Assembly: GCA_021732945.1 (NCBI GenBank) | Contig: JAKFWB010000052.1 | Coordinates: 1 to 9,737, forward strand | DNA length: 9,737 nt | Origin: Porphyrobacter sp. | GTDB lineage: Bacteria > Pseudomonadota > Alphaproteobacteria > Sphingomonadales > Sphingomonadaceae | Direction: 5' to 3' | Shown here: in pieces, positions 1 to 6,710 of the stretch | Layout: each line of letters starts with the position of its first letter | Numbering within the stretch: the first letter of the stretch is position 1 | Notes under the pieces: generated by a model | Seen by the model: only the letters and a program-made list of their open reading frames with translations | Database searches by the model: none | Told to the model about the DNA's origin: nothing | Translations under genes and position numbers: made by a program

Positions 1-188
1 CCGACGTAAACGATCACCAGCAGCATAGCGATGAACTCCGCGCCCACCAGCACCATCAGCCCGGCGGCGTTGAAGAACGTCAGGATCAGCCACAGCACCG
101 AATGCACGGGGTTCTTCGCCATGACGACCATCACGGCGCTGGCGACGACAATCGTCGCGAAGAAATAGAAGGCGATGGCCTGTATCAT
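1..188 (-). CDS. nuoJ: NADH-quinone oxidoreductase subunit J (NuoJ), partial, N-terminal 62 codons
   Basis: NuoJ is a membrane-arm subunit of complex I. Only the start is in the window; the frame is open to the left edge. The visible protein begins [20 protein letters not shown] and has two hydrophobic spans, about residues 3-24 and 33-52. Between them lies the family's conserved [12 protein letters not shown] loop, followed by [25 protein letters not shown], which matches the conserved third-helix region of NuoJ/ND6. The ATG at 186-188 is preceded in the transcript by AGGGA about five bases upstream, a plausible ribosome binding site. It follows nuoI after a 129-base spacer, the largest gap in this part of the operon. 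Identification is secure; the C-terminal part lies outside the window. Confidence 0.95.
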   Translation of the reverse strand, partial: MIQAIAFYFFATIVVASAVMVVMAKNPVHSVLWLILTFFNAAGLMVLVGAEFIAMLLVIVYV

Positions 189-317
189 GTCGATCCCTAC
201 CCCTCGATCCGCTCAGCTTTGAGCATGCCGAAGGCCCGTCCTTACTAAACCCGAAAGTGCGCTGATGGGCTTCGACAAGCTCAGCCCGAGCGGTTGTTAT
301 GTTCTGTCCCGCGCGCC
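189..317. other. nuoI-nuoJ spacer
   Basis: This 129-base spacer is the only clear intergenic gap among the nuo genes here apart from the nuoD-nuoE region. It holds one copy of a short repeat (267-293) and a small hairpin, GCTCA/TGAGC with a four-base loop at 211-224. No T-run follows the hairpin in the direction of transcription, so I do not call a terminator. I see no convincing gene; the only ATG-started frame just before nuoJ is nine codons long. Confidence 0.8.
267..293. repeat. Short dispersed repeat, copy 1 (TTCGACAAGCTCAG core)
   Basis: The core CTTCGACAAGCTCAG followed by CCCGAGCGG recurs at 6603-6628 (inverted) and 6668-6694 in this window. It carries internal dyads (GGGCT...AGCCC and GCTT...AAGC), so it can fold as a small hairpin. 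The same core is familiar to me as a very common intergenic repeat in sphingomonad genomes, often mistranslated as FDKLRANG, LSLSKH or LRQAQGER; that is recollection, not a search result. It lies in the spacer between nuoI and nuoJ. Confidence 0.8.
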
Positions 318-836
318 CTAGCGGTAGGGTGCGTCGGCTTCAAGATTGGCCGCGATGGCCCGTTCCCACTTGTCACCATTGCTGAGAAGCTTGGCCTTGT
401 CGTAAAGCAGCTCGGCGCGGGTTTCGGTGGCGTATTCGAAATTCGGCCCTTCGACGATGGCATCGACCGGGCAAGCTTCCTGGCAGAAGCCGCAATAGAT
501 GCACTTGGTCATGTCGATGTCGTAGCGTGTGGTCCGGCGGCTGCCGTCCCCCCGGACGGTTCCGTCCGATTCAACAAAAACGCGCGGTTCGCTTTCGATA
601 GTGATCGCCTGCGCGGGGCAGACGGCCTCGCACAGCTTGCACGCGATGCAGCGTTCCTCGCCATTCGGATAGCGCCGCAGCGCGTGTTCTCCCCGGAAGC
701 GGGGCGAGAGCGGGGCCTTCTCGAACGGGTAGTTGATCGTCACCTTGGGCTTGAAGAAATACTTCAGCGTCAAGGCGTGCGCCTTGAGGAATTCCCAAAG
801 GGTGAAGCTCTTGATGAGGTGGGAGACGGTGGTCAT
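318..836 (-). CDS. nuoI: NADH-quinone oxidoreductase subunit I (NuoI), with a ten-residue insertion
   Basis: NuoI is the 8Fe ferredoxin-like subunit that carries electrons to cluster N2 in the peripheral arm. The 172-aa protein has an amphipathic N-terminus (about residues 5-30) and two 4Fe-4S motifs: C63-IA-C66-KL-C69-EAV-C73-P and C112-IY-C115-GF-C118-QEA-C122-P, the ligands of N6a and N6b. The conserved C-terminal [11 protein letters not shown] stretch is present. Family members I know are about 162 residues. The extra ten (86-95, [10 protein letters not shown]) sit in the linker between the two ferredoxin motifs. I chose the ATG at 836 because homologs start this way and because it overlaps the stop of the upstream 168-aa gene as ATGA. 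The frame stays open to 971, but that stretch belongs to the upstream gene. No strong Shine-Dalgarno is visible, which suggests translational coupling. Confidence 0.97.
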   Translation of the reverse strand: MTTVSHLIKSFTLWEFLKAHALTLKYFFKPKVTINYPFEKAPLSPRFRGEHALRRYPNGEERCIACKLCEAVCPAQAITIESEPRVFVESDGTVRGDGSRRTTRYDIDMTKCIYCGFCQEACPVDAIVEGPNFEYATETRAELLYDKAKLLSNGDKWERAIAANLEADAPYR

Positions 837-1339
837 GATGCCAAGTCCGATTTTTCCAACGATATGAGGCCTTCGCAGCGCCCGATAAATCCATCTTGTT
901 CCTGGAAAGGCCAAATCATTAACGCGCCGCGCACTTGCCCAGAAGTTTCGCCGTAGGGCGGCGGAGACCAAACATCGCCGCGAGCGAACGAAAGATAACC
1001 AGTCCAGCCCTTTGCCGACAGCAAATGTTCGAAGGGAAAGCCATGAGCAGGTGATCTCGAATTTGAGCGTGCGGTCAACCGTGAAGGCAGATCGAGTCCC
1101 ACATCGGCATCAAGCGCGACATCATAGGCGATCGTGTAATATTCGGCCTCGTCCGAAGGTGATCGTATCGAGCGCAGATTTCCGAACGAGAGCTTTATCG
1201 TATGCCGCTCACCGTTCTTCCCCTCTCCATCACACGACAGCTTTGCGCTCTGGATGGCGGTCGGCCGCATTTGCACGACATCTGCGGATGCAGGCGTTGA
1301 CAGGCTCAGGAAGGCAAATATGGCAGCCCAGTTCCTCAT
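833..1339 (-). CDS. Exported protein of unknown family between nuoH and nuoI
   Basis: I do not recognise this 168-aa protein. It begins [19 protein letters not shown], a clear Sec signal peptide with a likely cleavage site after residue 19 (ASA/D), so the mature part should be periplasmic. The mature protein has two cysteines, C36 (KLSCDGEG) and about C155 (GRCEGLIS), suited to a disulfide between its two ends. The body is mixed hydrophilic sequence without a transmembrane span, rich in aromatic and beta-prone stretches ([29 protein letters not shown]). The ATG overlaps the nuoH stop as ATGA, and its own TGA overlaps the nuoI ATG as ATGA, so it is exactly fitted between two complex I genes. 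Base composition looks somewhat less GC-rich than in the nuo genes. That it is a gene is well supported by the signal peptide and the two perfect junctions; its function is unknown. Confidence 0.8.
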   Translation of the reverse strand: MRNWAAIFAFLSLSTPASADVVQMRPTAIQSAKLSCDGEGKNGERHTIKLSFGNLRSIRSPSDEAEYYTIAYDVALDADVGLDLPSRLTARSNSRSPAHGFPFEHLLSAKGWTGYLSFARGDVWSPPPYGETSGQVRGALMIWPFQEQDGFIGRCEGLISLEKSDLAS

Positions 1340-2382
1340 CCGAAATGCCCCATTGCCATCAGATACCCGCTGGTCACCGCGACAAACAGCAGGCTCATCG
1401 GCAGGAACACCTTCCACCCGAGGCGCATCAGCTGGTCGTAGCGGTAGCGCGGCACGGTCGCCCAAATCCAGCTGAACATAAAGAAGAACATGAAGGTCTT
1501 CAGCAGGAACCAGATGATCCCCGGCACCATGTAGAGCACCGGAATGTCCAGCGGCGGCAGCCACCCGCCCCAGAACAGCAGCGTGTTGAGCGAGCACATC
1601 AGCAGGATGTTGGCATACTCGCCAAGCCAGAACAGCGCGAAGCTCATCGAGGAATATTCGGTCTGGTAGCCCGCGACGAGCTCGCTCTCCGCCTCGGTCA
1701 GATCGAACGGCGCGCGCGCGGTTTCGGCGAGCGAGGAGATGAAGAACACCACCCACATCGGGAACAGCAGCGGGTGCACCACATAGGCGTTGATCAGCCC
1801 GAGCCCGAAGCCGCGCTGCTCATTGACGATGCCGCTGAGGTTGAAGGTGCCCGCAAACAGCACAACGCAGACCAGCACGAAGCCGATCGACACCTCGTAG
1901 GAGATCATCTGCGCCGAGGCGCGCATCGCCGAGAAGAACGGGTATTTGGAGTTCGAAGCCCACCCGCTCATCACCACGCCGTAAACCCCCATCGAGGAGA
2001 TCGCGAGGATGTAGAGCAGGCCGACATTGATATCCGCCAGCACCCCGCCCTCCCAGAACGGGATCACCGCCCATGCCGCGAGCGCGACGGTGAAGGTGAT
2101 GATCGGCGCGAGCAGGAAGATGCCCTTGTTCGCGGCGCTCGGGATGATGGTTTCCTGCAGGAACACCTTGAGGCCATCCGCGAAGCTCTGCAGCAGCCCG
2201 AACGGCCCGACCACGTTGGGCCCGCGCCGCATCATGATCGCGCCCAGCACCTTGCGGTCGACATAGATCACCATGGCGACGCTGAACATGACGAGCAGCG
2301 AGATGATCAGGATCCCCGCGAGCGTCGCGACGGTCCAGGCCCATTCGTAGCTGAGGCCGAGGGATTGGAAGAACTCAGTCAT
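1336..2382 (-). CDS. nuoH: NADH-quinone oxidoreductase subunit H (NuoH)
   Basis: NuoH (ND1) is the membrane subunit at the junction with the peripheral arm; it forms much of the quinone chamber and the entry to the proton path. The 348-aa protein has the usual length and about eight transmembrane helices. Visible signatures are [20 protein letters not shown] (residues 41-60), the cytoplasmic loop [20 protein letters not shown] (145-164), and the charged quinone-site loop [20 protein letters not shown] (219-238). The start at 2382 shares one base with the stop of the upstream 54-aa gene (TGATG), and the stop overlaps the start of the 168-aa exported protein (ATGA). All conserved acidic residues of the loop (E220, D227, E230, E232, E234) are present, so the subunit looks functional. 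Confidence 0.98.
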   Translation of the reverse strand: MTEFFQSLGLSYEWAWTVATLAGILIISLLVMFSVAMVIYVDRKVLGAIMMRRGPNVVGPFGLLQSFADGLKVFLQETIIPSAANKGIFLLAPIITFTVALAAWAVIPFWEGGVLADINVGLLYILAISSMGVYGVVMSGWASNSKYPFFSAMRASAQMISYEVSIGFVLVCVVLFAGTFNLSGIVNEQRGFGLGLINAYVVHPLLFPMWVVFFISSLAETARAPFDLTEAESELVAGYQTEYSSMSFALFWLGEYANILLMCSLNTLLFWGGWLPPLDIPVLYMVPGIIWFLLKTFMFFFMFSWIWATVPRYRYDQLMRLGWKVFLPMSLLFVAVTSGYLMAMGHFG

Positions 2383-2546
2383 CAGACGCTATATCCGCCG
2401 CTATTGCTATCGGTCGCATCAGGACGCTCCTTCTTGAAAGCGGACGTCGGCTTGCGACTGGTCACCCAAATCGAGATGCGGATGATGGCGACGATCAGAA
2501 CGAACGCCGTCACAACTGCAGCCAAAATGGTCAGCCCTTCGCTCAT
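2382..2546 (-). CDS. Small single-span membrane protein between nuoG and nuoH
   Basis: This 54-codon gene is easy to miss. The protein starts [20 protein letters not shown], continues [20 protein letters not shown], and ends in a hydrophilic tail rich in Asp, Asn, Ser and Gly ([12 protein letters not shown]). One transmembrane helix spans about residues 5-28, and the positive cluster after it (RK...KKER) predicts a cytoplasmic C-terminus. Its ATG overlaps the nuoG stop as ATGA and its TGA shares a base with the nuoH ATG (TGATG), leaving no spacer on either side. I do not know a named family. The position next to the ND1-type subunit makes a role in complex I assembly or as an accessory subunit possible, but that is inference. 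The exact stop/start overlaps are the main evidence that it is real. Confidence 0.7.
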   Translation of the reverse strand: MSEGLTILAAVVTAFVLIVAIIRISIWVTSRKPTSAFKKERPDATDSNSGGYSV

Positions 2547-4558
2547 TCCGCCGCCTCCTTCACATCAGCCCCGTGCAGAAGCTCGTCCGAGCAGCGCTGC
2601 ATCACCTCGCTCGCGCGGGCGATGGGGTTGGTGAGGTAGAAATCCTTGATCGGGTAGCCGGTGATCTCGCCATCGAACTTGGCTCCGCTCTCCGCCTTGG
2701 GCAGCGGGCCGTAATCGGCGAGGCCCTCTTCGCCCAGCGCGGGAACGGCGGCGATCATCTTGGCCTGCAATTCGCCGAAGCTGTCGAACCCGACGGTCAC
2801 GCCCAGCGTATCCGCCAGCGCGCGCAGGATCGTCCAATCCTCGCGCGCGTCGCCGGGGGCGAAGACGGCCCTCTCGGCGAACTGCACCCGTCCCTCGGTG
2901 TTGACGTAGGTCCCGTCCTTTTCGGCATAGGAGGCACCCGGAAGGATGATGTCGGCGTGATGCGCGCCCTTGTCGCCGTGGTGGCCGATATAGACCTTGA
3001 GGCTGTTCGCGTAGGGCGCGTAGTCCATCTCGTCCGCGCCGAGGCTGAGCAGCACCTTGGGCGCGGCTTTGGCAATGTCGCCCGTCCCGCCCGGAAGCGT
3101 GAAGCCGAGCATCAGCGAAGCCATCCGCGCCGCCGAAATGTGCAGGACGTTGAAGCCGTTCCAATCGTCCTTCACCAGCCCGAACTTGTCGACCAGCTTG
3201 AGCGCAGCACCGAGCGCGCCCTTGGCCAAAGCCGCCGCACCGAGGATCACCGCCGGACGCTTGGCGGCCTTCATCGCATCGCCCAATGCCTTGGGCACGC
3301 GGTTGAGCAGCTTCAGATCGCTGCCGAGGAAGGTCGCCGGGAAGGTCGTCTCCCACTCCGGGCCGACCACAAAAATCTTCGCCCCGGCCTTCGCCGCCTT
3401 GCGCAGCCGGACGTTGAGCAAAGCGGCCTCCCAGCGGACATGGCTGCCCACGAACAGGATCGCATCGGCAGTCTCGATCCCTGCGAAGGTGCTGTTGAAA
3501 TTCACCGCCGCAAGGTTCGACACGTCATAGGTCATGCCGGTCTGGCGCGCTTCGGTGAGATTCGATCCGCAGGCGTTGACCAAGGCCTTGGCCGCAAACA
3601 TCGTCTCGGCATCGAGCAGATCGCCCGCGACCGCCGCGATGCTCGCCTTGTCGCCTTCGAGCGCGCCCGCTATCATGCCGAAAGCCTCGGTCCACTCGGC
3701 GGGCTGCAACCGGCCATCCCGGCGCACCCACACGCGGTCGAGCCGCCGCTTGGTCAGCCCGTCGACCTGATAGCGGCCCTTGTCCGACAGCCACTCCTCA
3801 TTGACGTCGTCATTGATGCGCGGCAGCGCACGCATGACTTCGCGGCCCTTGGAATGGAGCGTGATGTTGGCGCCCACCGCGTCCGACACGTCGATGCTGA
3901 GCGTCTTCTTCAATTCCCACGGCCGCGCCTCGAAAGCATAGGGCCGCGAGGTCAGCGCGCCGACCGGGCACAGGTCGATCACATTGGCGCTCAATTCATG
4001 CGCCGCCGCCTGCTCCAGATAGGTCGTGATCTGCATATCCTCGCCGCGATACAGCGCGCCGATCTCGTCGACGCCCGCGATCTCTTCCGAGAAGCGCACG
4101 CAGCGGGTGCAGTGGATGCAGCGGGTCATGATCGTCTTGATCAGCGGGCCCATGTATTTCTCGGTCACCGCGCGCTTGTTCTCTTCGTAGCGCGAGCCGC
4201 CGCGGCCATAGGCGACCGCCTGATCCTGCAAATCGCACTCGCCGCCCTGATCGCAGATCGGGCAATCGAGCGGGTGGTTGATGAGCAGGAACTCCATCAC
4301 CCCTTCGCGGGCCTTCTTAACCATGGGGCTGTCGGTGCGGATTTCCTGCCCCTCGGCAGCGGGCAGCGCGCAGGAGGCCTGCGGCTTGGGCGGCCCGGGC
4401 TTCACTTCGACCAAACACATGCGGCAATTGCCCGCGATGCTGAGCCGCTCATGATAACAGAAGCGCGGGATTTCCTTGCCCGCCAGCTCGCACGCCTGCA
4501 GCACGGTGGCACCCGCCGGGACTTCGATTTCCTGACCGTCTACGGTGACTTTAGGCAT
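2543..4558 (-). CDS. nuoG: NADH-quinone oxidoreductase subunit G (NuoG)
   Basis: NuoG is the large Fe-S subunit of the NADH-oxidising module. The 671-aa protein has an N-terminal 2Fe-2S domain with ligands C34, C45, C48 and C63 (N1b type), then the His-Cys3 motif H95-PLD-C99-PI-C102-DQGGE-C108 (N5), then C147-IH-C150-TR-C153 with C197-P (N4). The rest, from about 220, is the degenerate molybdopterin-oxidoreductase-like domain, with no catalytic cofactor expected. I see no CxxC...C set for the extra cluster N7 of some bacteria, as in mitochondrial NDUFS1. The ATG at 4558 is chosen because MPKVTVDGQEIEVPAG is the conserved start and AGGA lies about seven bases upstream; the frame is open further, but that stretch belongs to the upstream protease gene, which overlaps by eight bases. 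Its stop overlaps the next small gene as ATGA. Confidence 0.98.
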   Translation of the reverse strand: MPKVTVDGQEIEVPAGATVLQACELAGKEIPRFCYHERLSIAGNCRMCLVEVKPGPPKPQASCALPAAEGQEIRTDSPMVKKAREGVMEFLLINHPLDCPICDQGGECDLQDQAVAYGRGGSRYEENKRAVTEKYMGPLIKTIMTRCIHCTRCVRFSEEIAGVDEIGALYRGEDMQITTYLEQAAAHELSANVIDLCPVGALTSRPYAFEARPWELKKTLSIDVSDAVGANITLHSKGREVMRALPRINDDVNEEWLSDKGRYQVDGLTKRRLDRVWVRRDGRLQPAEWTEAFGMIAGALEGDKASIAAVAGDLLDAETMFAAKALVNACGSNLTEARQTGMTYDVSNLAAVNFNSTFAGIETADAILFVGSHVRWEAALLNVRLRKAAKAGAKIFVVGPEWETTFPATFLGSDLKLLNRVPKALGDAMKAAKRPAVILGAAALAKGALGAALKLVDKFGLVKDDWNGFNVLHISAARMASLMLGFTLPGGTGDIAKAAPKVLLSLGADEMDYAPYANSLKVYIGHHGDKGAHHADIILPGASYAEKDGTYVNTEGRVQFAERAVFAPGDAREDWTILRALADTLGVTVGFDSFGELQAKMIAAVPALGEEGLADYGPLPKAESGAKFDGEITGYPIKDFYLTNPIARASEVMQRCSDELLHGADVKEAAE

Positions 4559-4961
4559 TGTCTGATCCTGCCGAGCGAGCGCCCATTGCAAGCGCGCCGG
4601 GGATGTTCGGATTTTCCGGATTGGGAATGAGTTGCAAGCGGCGCGGGTCGACCAGCAGGTCCATCGATTCCATCGGGATCGCACACAGCAGAACGATGTC
4701 GCCCATTACCATCGCGCCGGTGAAGGCGTGGCGACCGAACACTTCGACCTTGATGGGGCCGACGTAATCGACAACCTCTTTGCGGCCATCGGCAAGGGTG
4801 ACCTCGCGCTGCTCAATGGCTTCGAGCTTCAGCTGATTCATGACGTGCTTGGGAATGCACAGATCGATCGCGCCGGTATCGACCAACGCCTTGGCATCGA
4901 TCTCTTCGAGCTGCGGCTTGGCGGCATTGGCCAAACGGATGTGCTGGTAGACTACGCCCAT
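4551..4961 (-). CDS. Retropepsin-like (clan AA) aspartic protease-family protein between nuoF and nuoG
   Basis: The 136-aa protein resembles the small single-domain retropepsin-like proteins of prokaryotes (clan AA aspartic protease, the family I know as AF_0612-like). It has the catalytic-type motif ALVDTGAIDLCIP with D28-T29-G30, then EVTLADGRKEVVDYVGPIKV (52-71), and AIPMESMDLLVDP (94-106), the typical second hallmark. A single DTG half-site implies an active enzyme would be a homodimer. No signal peptide or membrane span is seen, so it should be cytoplasmic. It starts four bases after the nuoF stop, with a GGAG site inside the nuoF end, and its own end overlaps nuoG by eight bases. That makes it an integral operon member. 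A role in processing or quality control of complex I is speculation; substrate and activity are unknown. Confidence 0.85.
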   Translation of the reverse strand: MGVVYQHIRLANAAKPQLEEIDAKALVDTGAIDLCIPKHVMNQLKLEAIEQREVTLADGRKEVVDYVGPIKVEVFGRHAFTGAMVMGDIVLLCAIPMESMDLLVDPRRLQLIPNPENPNIPGALAMGARSAGSDNA

Positions 4962-4965
4962 GGCT

Positions 4966-6258
4966 CTACTCCGCCGCCTCCGCAAACCGCGCGTTATGCT
5001 CGTTGATCCGGCGCTCAAGCTCCGGCCGGAAATGCCGGATCAGCCCCTGGATCGGCCACGCGGCCGCATCGCCGAGCGCGCAGATGGTGTGGCCTTCGAC
5101 CTGCTTGGTGACCTCGTGCAGCATGTCGATCTCCTCGATCGCCGCGTCGCCGGTGCGCAGGCGCTCCATCATGCGCCACATCCAGCCCGTGCCTTCGCGG
5201 CAGGGGGTGCACTGGCCGCAGCTTTCGTGCTTGTAGAAGTAACTGAGGCGGCTGATCGCGCGGACGATGTCGGTGGACTTGTCCATCACGATCACGGCTG
5301 CTGTGCCGAGGCCCGAGCCCAGTTCCTTCAGCCCGTCAAAATCCATCGGCGCATTGCGGATCTGCGCGGCGGGCACCAGCGGCACGGATGACCCGCCGGG
5401 GATCACCGCGAGCAGATTGTCCCACCCGCCGCGAATGCCGCCGCAGTGCTTTTCGATCAGCTCTTCGAAGCTGATGCTCATCGCTTCTTCCACGACGCAG
5501 GGCTTGTTCACGTGGCCGCTGATCTGGAACAGCTTGGTGCCCTTGTTGTTCTCGCGCCCGAAGCTCGCAAACCACGAAGCCCCGCGCCGAAGGATCGTCG
5601 GCGCGACCGCGATGCTCTCGACGTTGTTGACCGTGGTCGGGCAGCCATAGAGCCCCGCGCCTGCCGGGAACGGGGGCTTGAGGCGCGGCTGGCCCTTCTT
5701 GCCCTCGAGGCTCTCGATCATCGCGGTTTCTTCGCCGCAGATGTAAGCGCCCGCGCCCCTGTGCATGAAGACGTCGAAGTCGTAACCCGATTTGCAGGCA
5801 TTCTTGCCGATCAGGCCCGCCACATAGGCCTCATCAATCGCCTTCTGGAGCGTCTCGGCCTCGCGGATATATTCGCCGCGCACGTAGATATAGGCGGCGC
5901 GCGCACGCATCGCGAAGCCTGCGACCAGCGCGCCTTCGATCAGCTTGTGCGGATCGTGGCGCAGGATCTCGCGGTCCTTGCAGCTGCCCGGCTCGCTCTC
6001 ATCAGCGTTGATGACGAGGAAGCTAGGGCGACCGTCGCGCGATTCCTTGGGCATGAAGCTCCACTTCAGCCCGGTGGGGAAGCCCGCCCCGCCCCGTCCG
6101 CGCAAGCCGCTGGCCTTCATCTCTTCGATGATCGCTTCGGGTCCGCGGTCGAGCAGCGCCTTGGTGCCATCCCAATCGCCGCGCGCCTGCGCTGCCTTCA
6201 GACCCCAGTCCTGGAAGCCATAGACATTGGTGAAGATGCGGTCCTTATCCGCGAGCAT
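4966..6258 (-). CDS. nuoF: NADH-quinone oxidoreductase subunit F (NuoF), NADH- and FMN-binding
   Basis: NuoF binds NADH and FMN and passes electrons into the Fe-S chain at the tip of the peripheral arm. The 430-aa protein shows the glycine-rich site [16 protein letters not shown] (51-66), the FMN-site stretch [14 protein letters not shown] (84-97), the [12 protein letters not shown] loop (168-179), and the 4Fe-4S N3 ligands C347, C350, C353 ([11 protein letters not shown]) and C393 ([12 protein letters not shown]). Length and motifs are standard for the family, and nothing is missing. The ATG at 6258 has AAGGA seven bases upstream. The start overlaps the end of the 66-aa membrane-protein gene by 14 bases; the stop lies four bases before the protease gene. 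Confidence 0.98.
   Translation of the reverse strand: MLADKDRIFTNVYGFQDWGLKAAQARGDWDGTKALLDRGPEAIIEEMKASGLRGRGGAGFPTGLKWSFMPKESRDGRPSFLVINADESEPGSCKDREILRHDPHKLIEGALVAGFAMRARAAYIYVRGEYIREAETLQKAIDEAYVAGLIGKNACKSGYDFDVFMHRGAGAYICGEETAMIESLEGKKGQPRLKPPFPAGAGLYGCPTTVNNVESIAVAPTILRRGASWFASFGRENNKGTKLFQISGHVNKPCVVEEAMSISFEELIEKHCGGIRGGWDNLLAVIPGGSSVPLVPAAQIRNAPMDFDGLKELGSGLGTAAVIVMDKSTDIVRAISRLSYFYKHESCGQCTPCREGTGWMWRMMERLRTGDAAIEEIDMLHEVTKQVEGHTICALGDAAAWPIQGLIRHFRPELERRINEHNARFAEAAE
4969..4972 (-). promoter_or_regulatory. Ribosome binding site of the aspartic protease gene
   Basis: The transcript reads GGAG, then seven bases, then ATG. The site lies inside the last codons of nuoF and decides the start at 4961 over the earlier in-frame ATG near 5018, which would bury the start deep inside nuoF. 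Confidence 0.65.
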
Positions 6259-6445
6259 TGCTGCGTCCTTCTGCGTTGACTTCCGCCTTGGCGCGCTTCA
6301 ACCGCACCAGCGAAATCACCTGAAACACCAGGCCCAGACCCATCAGGATCACGCCCATTTCGAACGGACCGGTCGCGGTCAGCACCGCGCCCAGCGCAAA
6401 GCCGGTCAACCCGAGCACCGCCAAGGCGAGCGTCACCGGGTTCAT
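6245..6445 (-). CDS. Small two-span membrane protein upstream of nuoF
   Basis: The 66-aa protein begins [20 protein letters not shown], has a second hydrophobic stretch at about 30-47 ([17 protein letters not shown]), and then a positively charged tail ([19 protein letters not shown]). Two transmembrane helices in a hairpin with both ends in the cytoplasm fit the positive-inside rule. It starts in an ATGA overlap with the 47-aa gene upstream and its end overlaps the nuoF start by 14 bases. I recognise no family. The lack of any spacing and the clean membrane-protein composition support a real gene. Whether it belongs to complex I is unknown. Confidence 0.7.
   Translation of the reverse strand: MNPVTLALAVLGLTGFALGAVLTATGPFEMGVILMGLGLVFQVISLVRLKRAKAEVNAEGRSNARG
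6266..6270 (-). promoter_or_regulatory. Ribosome binding site of nuoF
   Basis: AAGGA lies seven bases before the nuoF ATG at 6258. It falls inside the coding end of the upstream 66-aa gene, so nuoF can start independently even though the two genes overlap. Confidence 0.7.
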
Positions 6446-6585
6446 CCGATCATCCCCTGCGACCACAGCCCAGCGAGCACCCCGAGGATCAGGATGATCA
6501 CGCCCACGCGCACCAGCCCCATCAGCACCTTGTAGGCGATGAAGGCCAGCACAGCTGCGCCGAGGATGGAGGCGACGGCGGTCAT
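6442..6585 (-). CDS. Very small hydrophobic protein downstream of nuoE
   Basis: The 47-aa protein reads MTAVASILGAAVLAFIAYKV followed by LMGLVRVGVIILILGVLAGL and a short end (WSQGMIG). Two hydrophobic segments, about 4-22 and 27-42, are separated by a short loop with one Arg, so it is either a two-span hairpin or an amphipathic helix plus one span. Its stop overlaps the start of the 66-aa gene as ATGA. Its start overlaps, again as ATGA, the stop of a 42-aa frame that runs back to nuoE. The only Shine-Dalgarno-like bases (GAGG) sit one base from the ATG, too close to be good, so coupling is likely. No family recognised. Confidence 0.65.
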   Translation of the reverse strand: MTAVASILGAAVLAFIAYKVLMGLVRVGVIILILGVLAGLWSQGMIG

Positions 6586-6710
6586 GCCTCAGACACCCAC
6601 ATCCGTTCGCCCTGAGCTTGTCGAAGGGTCGTCCTTCCACTCTTGCGCGGTGCTGAAAGAAAAAACGGTGCTTCGACAAGCTCAGCACGAACGGGGTAGT
6701 GCATGTTCAT
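6582..6710 (-). CDS. Possible 42-codon linking ORF running through a repeat pair
   Basis: An open frame starts at the ATG that shares one base with the nuoE stop (TGATG) and ends at a TGA overlapping the start of the 47-aa gene (ATGA). It begins MNMHYPVRAELVEAPFF and ends TTLRQAQGERMWVSEA. Both flanking stretches are direct translations of the two inverted repeat arms at 6668-6694 and 6603-6628, so the peptide itself is probably not a selected protein. The frame may matter because it lets ribosomes pass through the hairpin and keep coupling between nuoE and the downstream genes. Low confidence as a functional protein; the open frame and its exact junctions are certain. Confidence 0.3.
   Translation of the reverse strand: MNMHYPVRAELVEAPFFLSAPRKSGRTTLRQAQGERMWVSEA
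6603..6628. repeat. Short dispersed repeat, copy 2 (inverted arm)
   Basis: CCGTTCGCC followed by CTGAGCTTGTCGAAG is the reverse complement of copy 3 (6668-6694) with two mismatches over about 24 bases. Together they form a long inverted repeat with a loop of about 40 bases between nuoE and the 47-aa gene, an arrangement like the paired REP elements (BIMEs) of enterobacteria. No transposase is nearby. Confidence 0.85.
6668..6694. repeat. Short dispersed repeat, copy 3 (direct arm)
   Basis: GTGCTTCGACAAGCTCAGCA followed by CGAACGG pairs with the inverted copy at 6603-6628. It shares CTTCGACAAGCTCAG with copy 1 at 267-293. A run of six A (6660-6665) lies just inside the arm on the plus strand, which is U-rich in the nuo transcript, but it precedes the second arm, so it does not make an intrinsic terminator. 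Confidence 0.85.

Noticed and set aside
211..224. Small hairpin before nuoJ as a riboswitch or terminator
   Set aside because: Only a 5-bp stem with a 4-base loop, no T-run and no larger conserved structure. Chance is a sufficient explanation.
837..971. N-terminal extension of nuoI to an upstream start
   Set aside because: NuoI homologs begin near [11 protein letters not shown], and this stretch is the coding end of the 168-aa exported protein, which joins nuoI by an ATGA overlap.
1012..2634. Long plus-strand open frame of 540 codons
   Set aside because: It lies opposite nuoH and its neighbours, is full of His, Arg, Glu and Gln runs, and has no recognisable domain. This is the usual antisense shadow of a GC-rich gene.
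2573..4630. Plus-strand open frame of 685 codons opposite nuoG
   Set aside because: It covers nuoG end to end in antisense with Arg/His/Leu-rich composition. Codon bias of nuoG explains the lack of stops.
4559..4684. N-terminal extension of nuoG
   Set aside because: The conserved NuoG start MPKVTVDGQ lies at 4558 with a ribosome binding site. The extension is the end of the aspartic protease gene in another frame.
6446..6688. Longer version of the 66-aa gene, starting inside the repeat (MLSLSKHRFF...)
   Set aside because: The extra residues are translated repeat (LSLSKH, FDKLRANG) and overlap the 47-aa gene. The ATG at 6445 in the ATGA junction is far more likely.
6603..6694. Inverted repeat as an intrinsic terminator
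   Set aside because: The loop is about 40 bases, the U-rich run in the transcript lies inside the loop rather than after the stem, and genes continue on the same strand with coupled starts.
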